The notes: generated by a model not told the origin, from the letters alone. Counted from the stretch's first letter, positions 1-6,339 are shown. The stretch is 6,609 nt of DNA from Candidatus Bathyarchaeota archaeon (GCA_014859755.1 JACUTO010000080.1:1-6609), one strand, 5' to 3'. Numbers and translations are program-made.

Positions 1-533
1 ATCACTGATGTTTTTGACATGTCTGCGCCCAGTTTGAGAACGTACTCCATCGTCTTCCTGCTGACAGCAATCACTCTATCCGAGCCTTTCAAAACCACCC
101 TACCAACAGTCCAGTCATTTACGTGTTCGACTATGTTTAGCCATGACTGATAGTCTATGAATGTGTTGTGCTGCGTCAAGATGAAGGGTTTTTTGTATTT
201 CTCGGCAACTTTGCACGCTATATATGACGACATGTAGGCGTGACCATGCGCGTGAACTATGTCGCACTTCTTTATCACCTCTGCAAAATTTTTGTACGCT
301 TCGAACGAGAGAACGGGGTAGGGTATGCCAACTCTTTCAGCTAGATTTAGGATGGAATAGGAGAATACTTTGATTCCTTCTGCGTGGCGCTCATTTTGTT
401 TCCATGTTTTGCTTGTCAAAACGGATACTTGATAACCCAATTTTGCTAATCGTTTACACTGTTCTTCGGCAACCTTCTCTATACCTCCGATGTGGGGTGG
501 GAAAAAGTGTGTGACGAGGCAGATTTTAGCCAT
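1..533 (-). CDS. GT4-family glycosyltransferase, N-terminal part (runs off left edge)
   Basis: The minus strand is open from an ATG at 533-531 to the window edge, giving 177 complete codons with no stop. The protein opens MAKICLVTHFFPPHIGGIEK, the first beta strand plus Gly-rich loop typical of the GT-B fold, GT4 family. It continues with a helix and strand (about residues 21-40, ending QVSVLTS), DIVHAHGHAY at 91-100, FILTQHNTF at 117-125, and VIAVSRKTMEYVLKLGA at 154-170, which is the usual inter-domain approach. By family knowledge such enzymes move a sugar from a nucleotide-sugar to a lipid, glycan or small molecule on the cytoplasmic side; the acceptor cannot be told. The C-terminal domain with the family's EX7E motif lies outside the window. 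There is no signal peptide, no membrane helix and no Shine-Dalgarno. A TATA-like box about 26 bases upstream suggests a leaderless transcript. It is divergent from the MFS gene. Confidence 0.93.
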   Translation of the reverse strand, partial: MAKICLVTHFFPPHIGGIEKVAEEQCKRLAKLGYQVSVLTSKTWKQNERHAEGIKVFSYSILNLAERVGIPYPVLSFEAYKNFAEVIKKCDIVHAHGHAYMSSYIACKVAEKYKKPFILTQHNTFIDYQSWLNIVEHVNDWTVGRVVLKGSDRVIAVSRKTMEYVLKLGADMSKTSV

Positions 534-554
534 AGGTGCACGGTAGAAAGCTTC

Positions 555-564
555 AAAATTTAAC
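555..564 (-). promoter_or_regulatory. TATA-like box of the glycosyltransferase gene
   Basis: On the minus strand this reads GTTAAATTTT. Its centre lies about 26 bases upstream of the ATG at 533, the standard archaeal distance from TATA box to transcription start. The mRNA would therefore begin at or next to the start codon, which fits the absence of a Shine-Dalgarno. This is inferred from position and composition only. Confidence 0.4.
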
Positions 565-658
565 TATTTCCCCTCTTAAAGTGAAACTTGGAGTCTTCAA
601 AATGCGCGCGCGCCTTGAACCGATGTACTTTCCAAACTGAAACGGCAAACCATACTAA

Positions 659-666
659 TTTATTTA
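659..666 (+). promoter_or_regulatory. TATA-like box of the MFS gene
   Basis: TTTATTTA is the most AT-rich block before the MFS gene. A start about 26 bases downstream would fall near 688, at the end of a pyrimidine run (676-690) and just before the Shine-Dalgarno, giving a short leader of about 16 bases. Inferred from spacing. Confidence 0.4.
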
Positions 667-690
667 CTGTATAGGTTCTCTTTCTTCTTC

Positions 691-696
691 AAGGAG
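691..696 (+). promoter_or_regulatory. Shine-Dalgarno that fixes the TTG start of the MFS gene
   Basis: AAGGAG sits 7 bases before TTG at 704. An in-frame TAA lies at 656-658 and there is no ATG or GTG between it and 704, so the purine-rich site supports TTG as the true start. Confidence 0.7.
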
Positions 697-703
697 AATT
701 TGG

Positions 704-1939
704 TTGACCATCTTAGCTAGACTCAGAGAGGAGTTTTCATTCATTAGCGGCAACATTTTAGTGCTGACAATTACGTTGATCATAATTATTTCTGCGGGGG
801 CCATACCCTACACATACTACCCCAAATACGTTGAGGGATTAGGGGGCACGCCGTTCATCGTAGGGGTCATCGGTTTTGCCTCTTACGCAACTTTGGCATT
901 GGTCCAGTTTCCAGGAGGATATCTCGCGGATAAGCATGGAAGGAGATGGCTTATCGTTATTATGACCTTCGGAACTGCGGTTACTTATGTTTTCTACGCG
1001 GCCGCTCCCACCTGGCATTTCATTCTGGTGGCGGCTGTGTTGCAAAGTCTGTGTCTCATCTACCAGCCAGCCCTTCTAGCCCTTGTGGCTGACTCGATGC
1101 CGCCAGAGAAGCGAGGGATGGGTTTCTCAATCATCAACCTCGTTCATTACGTCTCGGTACCGTCACCCATCATAGCGGGTCTTCTGTCCATTCGATATGG
1201 CCTAATCTTTGGGATGAGGATTGCTTATCTCATCGTTGCTGCGTCATTCTTGATTGGGGCTGTCATAAGAATAAGACTTAGAGAAACATTGGGAAGCAGA
1301 ACTGAAAGAATACCTCTAGTTGAATCCTTCAGAGCCTTTCCCGATTCCGTCAGTGAAAGCCTAAGGGCATTGAAAACAGTATCTCGTTCGATGCTCTTCT
1401 TGTTCGTTAGTTTTGCATTTTACAACTTTGCGTGGTTCGCATGCTCTCTCAATTTGATATTCTATGCAACGGATGTTCTTCACATTGAGGAGTTTGAGTG
1501 GGCGGTTCTGATGATGTGGTTTTCAGCGGTGGGCATCCTTTCGGCTCTGCCATGCGGAAAGATTATTGATAAATTTGGAAGGAAGAAGTCGCTATCTGTG
1601 GGTTGGTTTCTGTTCATACCAGCGATGATAGCTTTTGTGTACGGAAATCTGATAGTTCTTTCGATATGCTTTCTACTCTTGGGGGTGGCTTTAATTCTTG
1701 TAAATACGGCGTATCCAGCGTTAGAAGCCGACTTGGTCGCTAGAGAAAAACGTGGAAAGATAGCGGGCAGCACATATTTCTTCTATTACGTCATGAATTC
1801 TTTAGGCCAGCTCTCGGGCGGCTTCATGTACCAGTATTTGTCTCCTGCACTTCCTTTCCTCTTGTCGTCAACGCTTTACGTCCCTTGTTTGCTCTTAACG
1901 CTATTCTCCGTCCACGAACCGACTAAAAGAGAAATATAA
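704..1939 (+). CDS. Major facilitator superfamily (MFS) transporter
   Basis: A 411-residue protein with twelve predicted membrane helices, roughly at 16-35, 51-71, 81-98, 103-128, 142-163, 170-190, 229-254, 264-284, 297-312, 314-335, 355-375 and 382-403. A basic cytoplasmic loop (191-228) separates the two six-helix halves. The family signature motif A is clear between helices 2 and 3 (GGYLADKHGRR, 71-81), with its degenerate second copy between helices 8 and 9 (GKIIDKFGRKK, 285-295). Two typical loop sequences follow helices 4 and 10: ADSMPPEKRGMGFS (129-142) and EADLVAREKRGKIAGS (341-356). These mark a secondary transporter driven by an ion gradient, or a uniporter. Length is normal for the family and both halves are intact. 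The substrate cannot be read from sequence; drug or metabolite export and sugar or organic-acid uptake are all possible. Translation starts at TTG. The gene diverges from the glycosyltransferase, and 330 bases separate it from the next gene. Confidence 0.95.
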   Translation: MTILARLREEFSFISGNILVLTITLIIIISAGAIPYTYYPKYVEGLGGTPFIVGVIGFASYATLALVQFPGGYLADKHGRRWLIVIMTFGTAVTYVFYAAAPTWHFILVAAVLQSLCLIYQPALLALVADSMPPEKRGMGFSIINLVHYVSVPSPIIAGLLSIRYGLIFGMRIAYLIVAASFLIGAVIRIRLRETLGSRTERIPLVESFRAFPDSVSESLRALKTVSRSMLFLFVSFAFYNFAWFACSLNLIFYATDVLHIEEFEWAVLMMWFSAVGILSALPCGKIIDKFGRKKSLSVGWFLFIPAMIAFVYGNLIVLSICFLLLGVALILVNTAYPALEADLVAREKRGKIAGSTYFFYYVMNSLGQLSGGFMYQYLSPALPFLLSSTLYVPCLLLTLFSVHEPTKREI

Positions 1940-2171
1940 GAAACAGAAATCTAAGTTTTAGACTGTTTACCCGTTGGACCATCAATCAACCTGTTTTCCC
2001 AAGGAAGGAAAAGTTTGAAGGCAACCATCTTAGCAACATAGAGACGATAACTCTTGTCTGTTCCATTGAGTGTAGCTTTACGGTCACGGTGGAATGGAGA
2101 CGTGAGCACTAAACAAACCTCGTGCGCGCAAGATACAAAGAACACCGACGATACTCATCTAATAAGCGCCA

Positions 2172-2195
2172 AAATCGTTAAATCGTTGTATCGAT
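2172..2195 (+). repeat. Tandem 8-mer AAATCGTT, two exact copies and one degenerate
   Basis: AAATCGTT occurs at 2172-2179 and again at 2180-2187, followed by GTATCGAT at 2188-2195, which keeps the central ATCG. It lies 75-98 bases before the polyferredoxin start. The block TTAAAT spanning the copy junction is the best TATA-like element in the gap. Repeats overlapping a TATA box could be a regulator-binding site; this is inference. Confidence 0.4.
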
Positions 2196-2231
2196 GTTAT
2201 GGCAACAAAGATTAAGCTTTCCGTCAACGGC

Positions 2232-2242
2232 TGTATCATACA
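2232..2242. promoter_or_regulatory. 11-base palindrome, possible operator
   Basis: TGTATCATACA has perfect 5-base arms around a central C and ends 27 bases before the ATG at 2270. The size and place suit a small dimeric repressor, but a chance palindrome of this length is quite possible. Confidence 0.2.
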
Positions 2243-2265
2243 CCTGATGAATGAACGTAATAATG

Positions 2266-2270
2266 AAGGA
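2266..2270 (+). promoter_or_regulatory. Shine-Dalgarno candidate pointing to an alternative TTG start
   Basis: AAGGA overlaps the first base of the ATG at 2270, so it cannot serve that codon. It stands 8 bases before the in-frame TTG at 2279, an ideal distance. The MFS gene in this window uses the same layout (AAGGAG, 7 bases, TTG). The true polyferredoxin start may therefore be 2279, shortening the protein by three residues. Confidence 0.4.
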
Positions 2271-3454
2271 TGAGGGACTTGACGACGAATACGAGACACT
2301 GGAGAAAGAACCTGCGATACTTAAGATGGGTCAGTAAGGCTGTATTTCTGCTTCTTTTTATAGTGCCAGTTGCTTACGTAGCAGGAGCCCCTCGGGTATC
2401 AGTGTACAGCTTCCTTCTCGGAGGACCAACTCTAACTAAAACTTCTCTTGTTGTGCCTATCACCCAGTCAGTCTGCAACACATGGATAAGTGGCTTTGGC
2501 AACACGAATCCAGGAGCATGGATTTTATGCCCACTCGGCGCAGTGCAGACTCTGCTAACTGGCGAAGTTGAAATCATAACCATCGTTGCCATGCTTCTCT
2601 TCATCATTCCAATAGTTCTGTTGGGAAACGCTTTCTGCAGTTGGGTTTGCCCCATCGGCACAATAGTAGACAGCTTTGATAAAGGCGTCGAGAAATTTCT
2701 TCCAAAAGTTGAGGCAAAAAGGAACAAGAGATCTCTACGGCGAAGGCAAAGCAAGCACAATGGACATGAGGAAAATGGGAAAAATTTGGTGTGTCCGTCA
2801 TGCCCAGTAGGCAAAGTAACGTCTAAAAGATATGGGGGTTTGGCAAACGGAGTTATGGCTTCAGCATTTGTTGGCGCCGCTGCTCTTAGGCTTCCAGTGT
2901 TCTGTGTTGTTTGCCCCATAGGAATAGCGACCAGAGGCATGGTTCATCTTAGATCCATGGCGTCCATTACAGGGAAATATTTACCCTTCATACTTGAGTT
3001 TTGGCCAATACCAATAGCAGCGGTCCTCGTAAGCCTAAGAGAAAGGAGATTCTGGTGCAAGAAACTTTGCCCCGTGGGAGCGCTCTTAAGAGGTGCAGGC
3101 GCATTAAGTCCCTTCATCAAATTGAGAGTGGAGGATAAGAAATGCGTTATGAAGGGGTGCCCCGAAGATTGCGAAGATGGTCGTCTAGATTTTTGCCTTT
3201 TCTGCCGCACATTGGACGATAGAAAATGCGAAAAAGTATGTCCAGTGGACATCAATCTGGTTGATCATGGATCATTTAATAGATGCACCAAATGCTTAGA
3301 GTGTTACATAGCCTGTGACTACAATGCAGTCAAGATTGATTTACTTGACAAGCCCAAAGTTTTCCGTATTGGTGGCTTTTTCAGGCGCTTTAGGGCGCGC
3401 AGGCGAAAGAATCAAGTTACGCCAATAGAGAATCGAAGCGACGCTGCGGGATAA
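2270..3454 (+). CDS. Membrane-bound polyferredoxin (NapH/MauN-like 4Fe-4S protein)
   Basis: A 394-residue protein with a membrane part and a C-terminal ferredoxin part. Likely helices lie at 24-42, 99-120, 190-214 and 238-256. The membrane part carries five C-P-[LIV]-G motifs, at 87, 127, 178, 215 and 267. Four have a partner cysteine just before (C123, C175, C212, C263); C69 may pair with C87. This repeated C-x2/3-CP-x-G pattern is the hallmark of the NapH/MauN/NosR-type electron carriers (Fer4_5). The tail (residues 288-352) holds a two-cluster ferredoxin fold: C309-x2-C312-x7-C320-x3-C324-P, and C339-x2-C342-x2-C345-x3-C349. C292, C297 and C301 are extra. A very basic loop (146-161) and a basic C-terminus (371-380) suggest that these segments face the cytoplasm. 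The family relays electrons between quinol or cytoplasmic donors and an outer-face partner; the partner here is inferred to be the next gene. ATG 2270 is the first start after an in-frame stop, but TTG 2279 is a rival. Confidence 0.94.
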   Translation: MRDLTTNTRHWRKNLRYLRWVSKAVFLLLFIVPVAYVAGAPRVSVYSFLLGGPTLTKTSLVVPITQSVCNTWISGFGNTNPGAWILCPLGAVQTLLTGEVEIITIVAMLLFIIPIVLLGNAFCSWVCPIGTIVDSFDKGVEKFLPKVEAKRNKRSLRRRQSKHNGHEENGKNLVCPSCPVGKVTSKRYGGLANGVMASAFVGAAALRLPVFCVVCPIGIATRGMVHLRSMASITGKYLPFILEFWPIPIAAVLVSLRERRFWCKKLCPVGALLRGAGALSPFIKLRVEDKKCVMKGCPEDCEDGRLDFCLFCRTLDDRKCEKVCPVDINLVDHGSFNRCTKCLECYIACDYNAVKIDLLDKPKVFRIGGFFRRFRARRRKNQVTPIENRSDAAG

Positions 3455-3455
3455 T

Positions 3456-5660
3456 ATGAATGCATTCAAGTTGCGATCAGCGTTTACTAAGTTGCGGTCA
3501 ACCCGAATTGTTGACTTGACAATTGTAGCTATGATTATTGTCGCTATTGCAATTGGAGGGTATAATTATTATTTTGTAACGCTGCACCCACCACTTAAGA
3601 AGGCAGAGTTCCAAGTAACCAATCTGACCGTTTACCCAGCTGAGGCAGGCGTGGGTCAGCCCATATTGATCTCAGTAAACGTGACTAATGTAGGGGAGGA
3701 AGAAGGCAATTATTCGGTGAAACTCACAATCAACGGTATGGTGAAAGACACCAAGACAGTCCAGCTTTTAGGTAATGAATCCAGAATAGTGGAGTTCTTA
3801 GTTACCGAAATTAATGAGGGAAGCTACTCTGTTAAAATAGGAGGTTTGAATGGAACATTCATAATCACTGATGTGCCTCCACCATCCACTTTCATCGTAT
3901 CTGATTTGAATATTAGTCCGTATGAAGCCTGGGCCAATGAAACCATCAAAATCTCGGTTAAAGTGAGCAATATTGGAAACGAAACTCTCAGTTATCCGCT
4001 GGCTTTCAGAGTCAACGATGTGGTCAAGGAAACCAAAACAATACAGCTTTCGGCAGGAGAAAACACAACCGTAGAAACCGCCGTAACCGAAAGCAGCGAA
4101 GGAACCCACTCTGTAATTGCAGGGGGTTTGACCGGAACATTCAAAATTGTTCCCACAGGTAAACACACACTCACCGTTGCCGCATCTGGCGCTGGTGCCT
4201 TGAGTTTCACCCTAGATGGAGTGAGCTATTCGACCCCGTATTCCGAACTCTTGGATGTGGGAAGACACACCATTACGGTGCCAGTGGACGTCGAAACTGA
4301 AACTGCCGTATTCAAATTCATGTACTGGAGTGATGGAGTAACAAGTTCGACTAGAACTATAGACCTACAAGGTCGCATGATACTTGTTGCACAGTATCAG
4401 CTAATTAGTGGATACGCATCCTGTCCTTCGTTGTTTGTTTGGAACGGAATCAGTTATGTTTATGCCGGAGATGTCTCAAGCCGAGGCTACCTAGGATATC
4501 TCAATTATTTGAAAGAAGATGGGTGGCCCGTATTTTGGAGAAATTACCCATGGGACTACATCAAACTAGACAGAAGTCAATTACGACCAAGGAATGGTTA
4601 TTATGATCTCATTATAACCGAAAGATATGATGAAATCTTTTACCTAGATGCGGCTTATGTGCTGGTTGTTGACCACCCGTCGGATGTAAATGTCTATACA
4701 ACTATGGGCGAGCAATACATTGATCCGAAATTTATGGGTAAGATTTATACCGTAAGCAAGAATCCGTTGACGCCGATTTCCGCTGTCAATGAAAAGGGTG
4801 AAGATGTCTTGCCTCAGATCTCCAAACTGGATGGAATTTTCACAACTGCACATAATGGAATTTATAGTCCATCATGGGACAATATTGAATGGAATAGATT
4901 AGAATTAAATTTGGGTGATTTATCTAATGCAAAGGAAATCAAGCTCCTAGTCAACGGAATACTTGATTGGGGTCCCGATGAAGACCAGGGCAAATGGTAT
5001 GACAGGTTTTGGGCGCAGCCTGTGCCAAATGGTACGCAACCTATTCCACCCCCCTACATGGAGGTTAAAGATGCGCGTGGGACTTGGGTGCGTGTCCCGG
5101 AAAGTAGGCAGTTTCCGATGCTACCTGATGCAAAACCTAGGACTATTGTTGTTGACCTGACAGGCCTTTTCCCCACAAATGATTACTCACTTAGAATAAA
5201 CAATTTCTGGGAGGTACCCTTCGATTATATTGGAGTAGACATAACCCCGCAAAAAGACGTGATAATTCAGAGAATTGACCCAGCTAACGTTTATCTCTAC
5301 CAAGCATTCTATACCAATTCGACTTCTACAGGGAACTTCACAAGATACGGCGACGTAACTCCGTTGGTACTCAATGCAGACGATAAATTTGTGATCGGAA
5401 GGCAAGGAGACAAAGTCGCTCTCAAGTTCCCCGCCAATATCGCGCCTCCTCCAGAAAATATGGAAAGAGACTTCTTCTTGTATGTTTCTCTTTGGTTCAA
5501 AGAAGAGGGGAATCCCTCTGTGGAGTTTACAGTAGACCCATTACCTTTCTACGATATGAGTGCTTATCCATATCTGCCTACAGAGAGTTATCCATACGAT
5601 GAAGACCACCTGAAATATCTCAGAGAATACAACACCAGAGAAATAGCCCCCGCGTCTTGA
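3456..5660 (+). CDS. Membrane-anchored extracytoplasmic protein with two CARDB-like repeats and a large C-terminal module
   Basis: 734 residues. A basic N-terminus and one hydrophobic helix (about 20-40) form an uncleaved signal anchor; no other membrane segment is visible, so residues 41-734 should lie outside. Two homologous CARDB-like beta-sandwich repeats follow (about 54-137 and 148-232), then a beta-rich stretch of PEGA-like appearance (236-316). The C-terminal module (about 320-734) begins CPSLFVWNGISYVYAGDV and includes YYDLIITERYDEIFYLDAAY (382-401), VVDHP (404-408), VVDLTG (565-570), and a Tyr/Pro-rich end (697-725). From memory, modules with these landmarks occur in secreted bacterial proteins, but I know no assigned function. 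There is one cysteine (C323), no CxxCH heme site, no FeS motif and no obvious catalytic signature. It starts one base after the polyferredoxin stop, so the two are surely cotranscribed and probably translationally coupled. Twelve N-x-S/T sequons support an exported, glycosylated protein. Confidence 0.93.
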   Translation: MNAFKLRSAFTKLRSTRIVDLTIVAMIIVAIAIGGYNYYFVTLHPPLKKAEFQVTNLTVYPAEAGVGQPILISVNVTNVGEEEGNYSVKLTINGMVKDTKTVQLLGNESRIVEFLVTEINEGSYSVKIGGLNGTFIITDVPPPSTFIVSDLNISPYEAWANETIKISVKVSNIGNETLSYPLAFRVNDVVKETKTIQLSAGENTTVETAVTESSEGTHSVIAGGLTGTFKIVPTGKHTLTVAASGAGALSFTLDGVSYSTPYSELLDVGRHTITVPVDVETETAVFKFMYWSDGVTSSTRTIDLQGRMILVAQYQLISGYASCPSLFVWNGISYVYAGDVSSRGYLGYLNYLKEDGWPVFWRNYPWDYIKLDRSQLRPRNGYYDLIITERYDEIFYLDAAYVLVVDHPSDVNVYTTMGEQYIDPKFMGKIYTVSKNPLTPISAVNEKGEDVLPQISKLDGIFTTAHNGIYSPSWDNIEWNRLELNLGDLSNAKEIKLLVNGILDWGPDEDQGKWYDRFWAQPVPNGTQPIPPPYMEVKDARGTWVRVPESRQFPMLPDAKPRTIVVDLTGLFPTNDYSLRINNFWEVPFDYIGVDITPQKDVIIQRIDPANVYLYQAFYTNSTSTGNFTRYGDVTPLVLNADDKFVIGRQGDKVALKFPANIAPPPENMERDFFLYVSLWFKEEGNPSVEFTVDPLPFYDMSAYPYLPTESYPYDEDHLKYLREYNTREIAPAS
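3615..4151 (+). repeat. Two tandem CARDB-like protein repeats (internal duplication)
   Basis: Residues 54-137 and 148-232 of the 734-residue protein align along their length with a period of about 94 residues. Matching landmarks are NLTVYPAEA / NISPYEAWA, ISVNVTNVG / ISVKVSNIG, KDTKTVQL / KETKTIQL, EGSYSV / EGTHSV and GGLNGTF / GGLTGTF. The DNA has diverged clearly (for example near 3750-3770 versus 4030-4050), so the duplication is old. The pattern fits the CARDB adhesion-like fold, common in archaeal surface proteins, where it usually acts as a spacer or binding unit. Confidence 0.8.
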
Positions 5661-5742
5661 CACTTGTATGCATGATGAGTATGTACTCTTCCTTTAGGGG
5701 CTCTGTAAGGTATCTCAAGCGCGCACATCACTCCGTTGCTAA

Positions 5743-5751
5743 TCTATTATG
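5743..5751 (+). promoter_or_regulatory. TATA-like box before the two-helix membrane protein
   Basis: TCTATTATG is the most TATA-like block in the 113-119 base gap after the 734-residue protein. Its centre is 26-33 bases before the two candidate starts at 5774 and 5780, which suggests a leaderless or nearly leaderless transcript separate from the upstream pair. No clear terminator for the upstream unit is visible in the gap, so read-through is possible too. Confidence 0.3.
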
Positions 5752-5779
5752 TTGAGAGAAGAAGAATACTTGATTGAAA

Positions 5780-6334
5780 ATGTTCACCTTTCCGTATGCG
5801 AAAAAATTCTTGATTCTTGGAGTGATTCTGTTTGTAACTGGCTTGGTTTCAATAGTTCTTTTGTTCTCAACTCCTCAAGTTGAAACGGCATATCAGACAT
5901 CAGTAGATATAACCACAAAAGGTTGGTATAATTCTGACAAATTTCGTGCAGAGGATGGATATTGGCTGGATTTGGATATTAGTAGCACAGGACTAGGTGC
6001 CCTTCACATTGTTGGTCAAACAGTCGGAGAGGTATTCAAAGTTGAAGGTTCAGTATATGAGTATAGTGTAAAAGTTTTGACAAGTGATGTCTATCAAGTT
6101 CAAGTTGAGAATAAAGCAGGACATCATGAATTGATATACATTTGGACTCTTGATGAAAAGCATATTATTGGCAATTTCAAGTTAAGAAGGACACCAACCC
6201 ATTCTCATCAGTTGTTATCGGTTGATGCAATCGTGCTTGCACTTGGATTAGTGATGATTCCATCTGTCATCTATATGAAGCATAGGGCAAGACAGAAAGC
6301 AAAACTAGAATGTGAATACCCACACGCGCGCTAG
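5780..6334 (+). CDS. Small two-helix membrane protein with beta-rich ectodomain, function unknown
   Basis: 184 residues from ATG at 5780; an in-frame TTG at 5774 would add two residues, and neither has a good Shine-Dalgarno. Numbering from the ATG, helices lie at about 10-30 and 146-166. Positive residues flank both on the inner side (YAKK before the first, KHRARQKAK after the second). This gives an N-in, C-in topology with a roughly 110-residue outer domain. That domain is rich in alternating hydrophobic residues (YWLDLDI, YEYSVKVL, VYQVQVENKAG, LIYIWTL), as in a beta sandwich. The distant look of a GOLD/emp24-like fold is only an impression. I do not recognise the family. A hand count of 5881-6060 gives 72 G/C of 180, lower than a sample of the MFS gene (33 of 60 at 841-900), so composition differs from the left part of the window. 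It lies in line with the upstream pair but 119 bases away, so a shared job is possible but unproven. Confidence 0.8.
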   Translation: MFTFPYAKKFLILGVILFVTGLVSIVLLFSTPQVETAYQTSVDITTKGWYNSDKFRAEDGYWLDLDISSTGLGALHIVGQTVGEVFKVEGSVYEYSVKVLTSDVYQVQVENKAGHHELIYIWTLDEKHIIGNFKLRRTPTHSHQLLSVDAIVLALGLVMIPSVIYMKHRARQKAKLECEYPHAR

Positions 6335-6339
6335 GCTGT

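Larger units (their letters stand above)
1940..2269. other. 330-base gap without a convincing gene
   Basis: I see no RNA gene here and no strong terminator; the only T-run just after the MFS stop is a T4 near 1956. A minus-strand frame is open from GTG at 2145 down to 1951 (64 codons) but has no Shine-Dalgarno and no recognisable domain, and it uses CGT for arginine more than the neighbouring genes, so I do not call it a gene. The right half (2170-2270) is AT-richer, holds a tandem 8-mer and a palindrome, and is the likely promoter region of the polyferredoxin unit. Confidence 0.5.

Noticed and set aside
551..603. Direct repeat CTTCAAAAT at 551-559 and 595-603 in the divergent promoter region
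   Set aside because: Only two short AT-rich copies; too weak to call an operator or repeat element without comparison to other promoters.
2245..2250. C-box-like TGATGA suggesting a C/D guide RNA
   Set aside because: No D box (CTGA) at a suitable distance, no terminal stem, and it runs into the polyferredoxin start.
2374..2940. 188-codon open frame on the minus strand opposite the polyferredoxin
   Set aside because: It lies fully inside a gene with clear CPxG and ferredoxin motifs, and its Pro/Thr-rich product matches nothing; it is the antisense shadow of that gene.
3798..4210. Overlapping minus-strand frames opposite the CARDB-like repeats
   Set aside because: They oppose a well-supported gene with conserved repeat structure and have no features of their own.
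4343..4358. AGTTCGACTAGAACT, resembling a tRNA T-arm
   Set aside because: It lies inside the coding region, and no acceptor or anticodon arms can be formed around it.
3456..5660. Cytochrome or multiheme role for the 734-residue protein
   Set aside because: I looked for CxxCH motifs because of the redox neighbour; the protein has only one cysteine (C323), so covalent heme is excluded.
5670..5680. ATGATGA in the gap after the 734-residue protein, another possible C box
   Set aside because: No matching D box downstream in the gap and no flanking stem.
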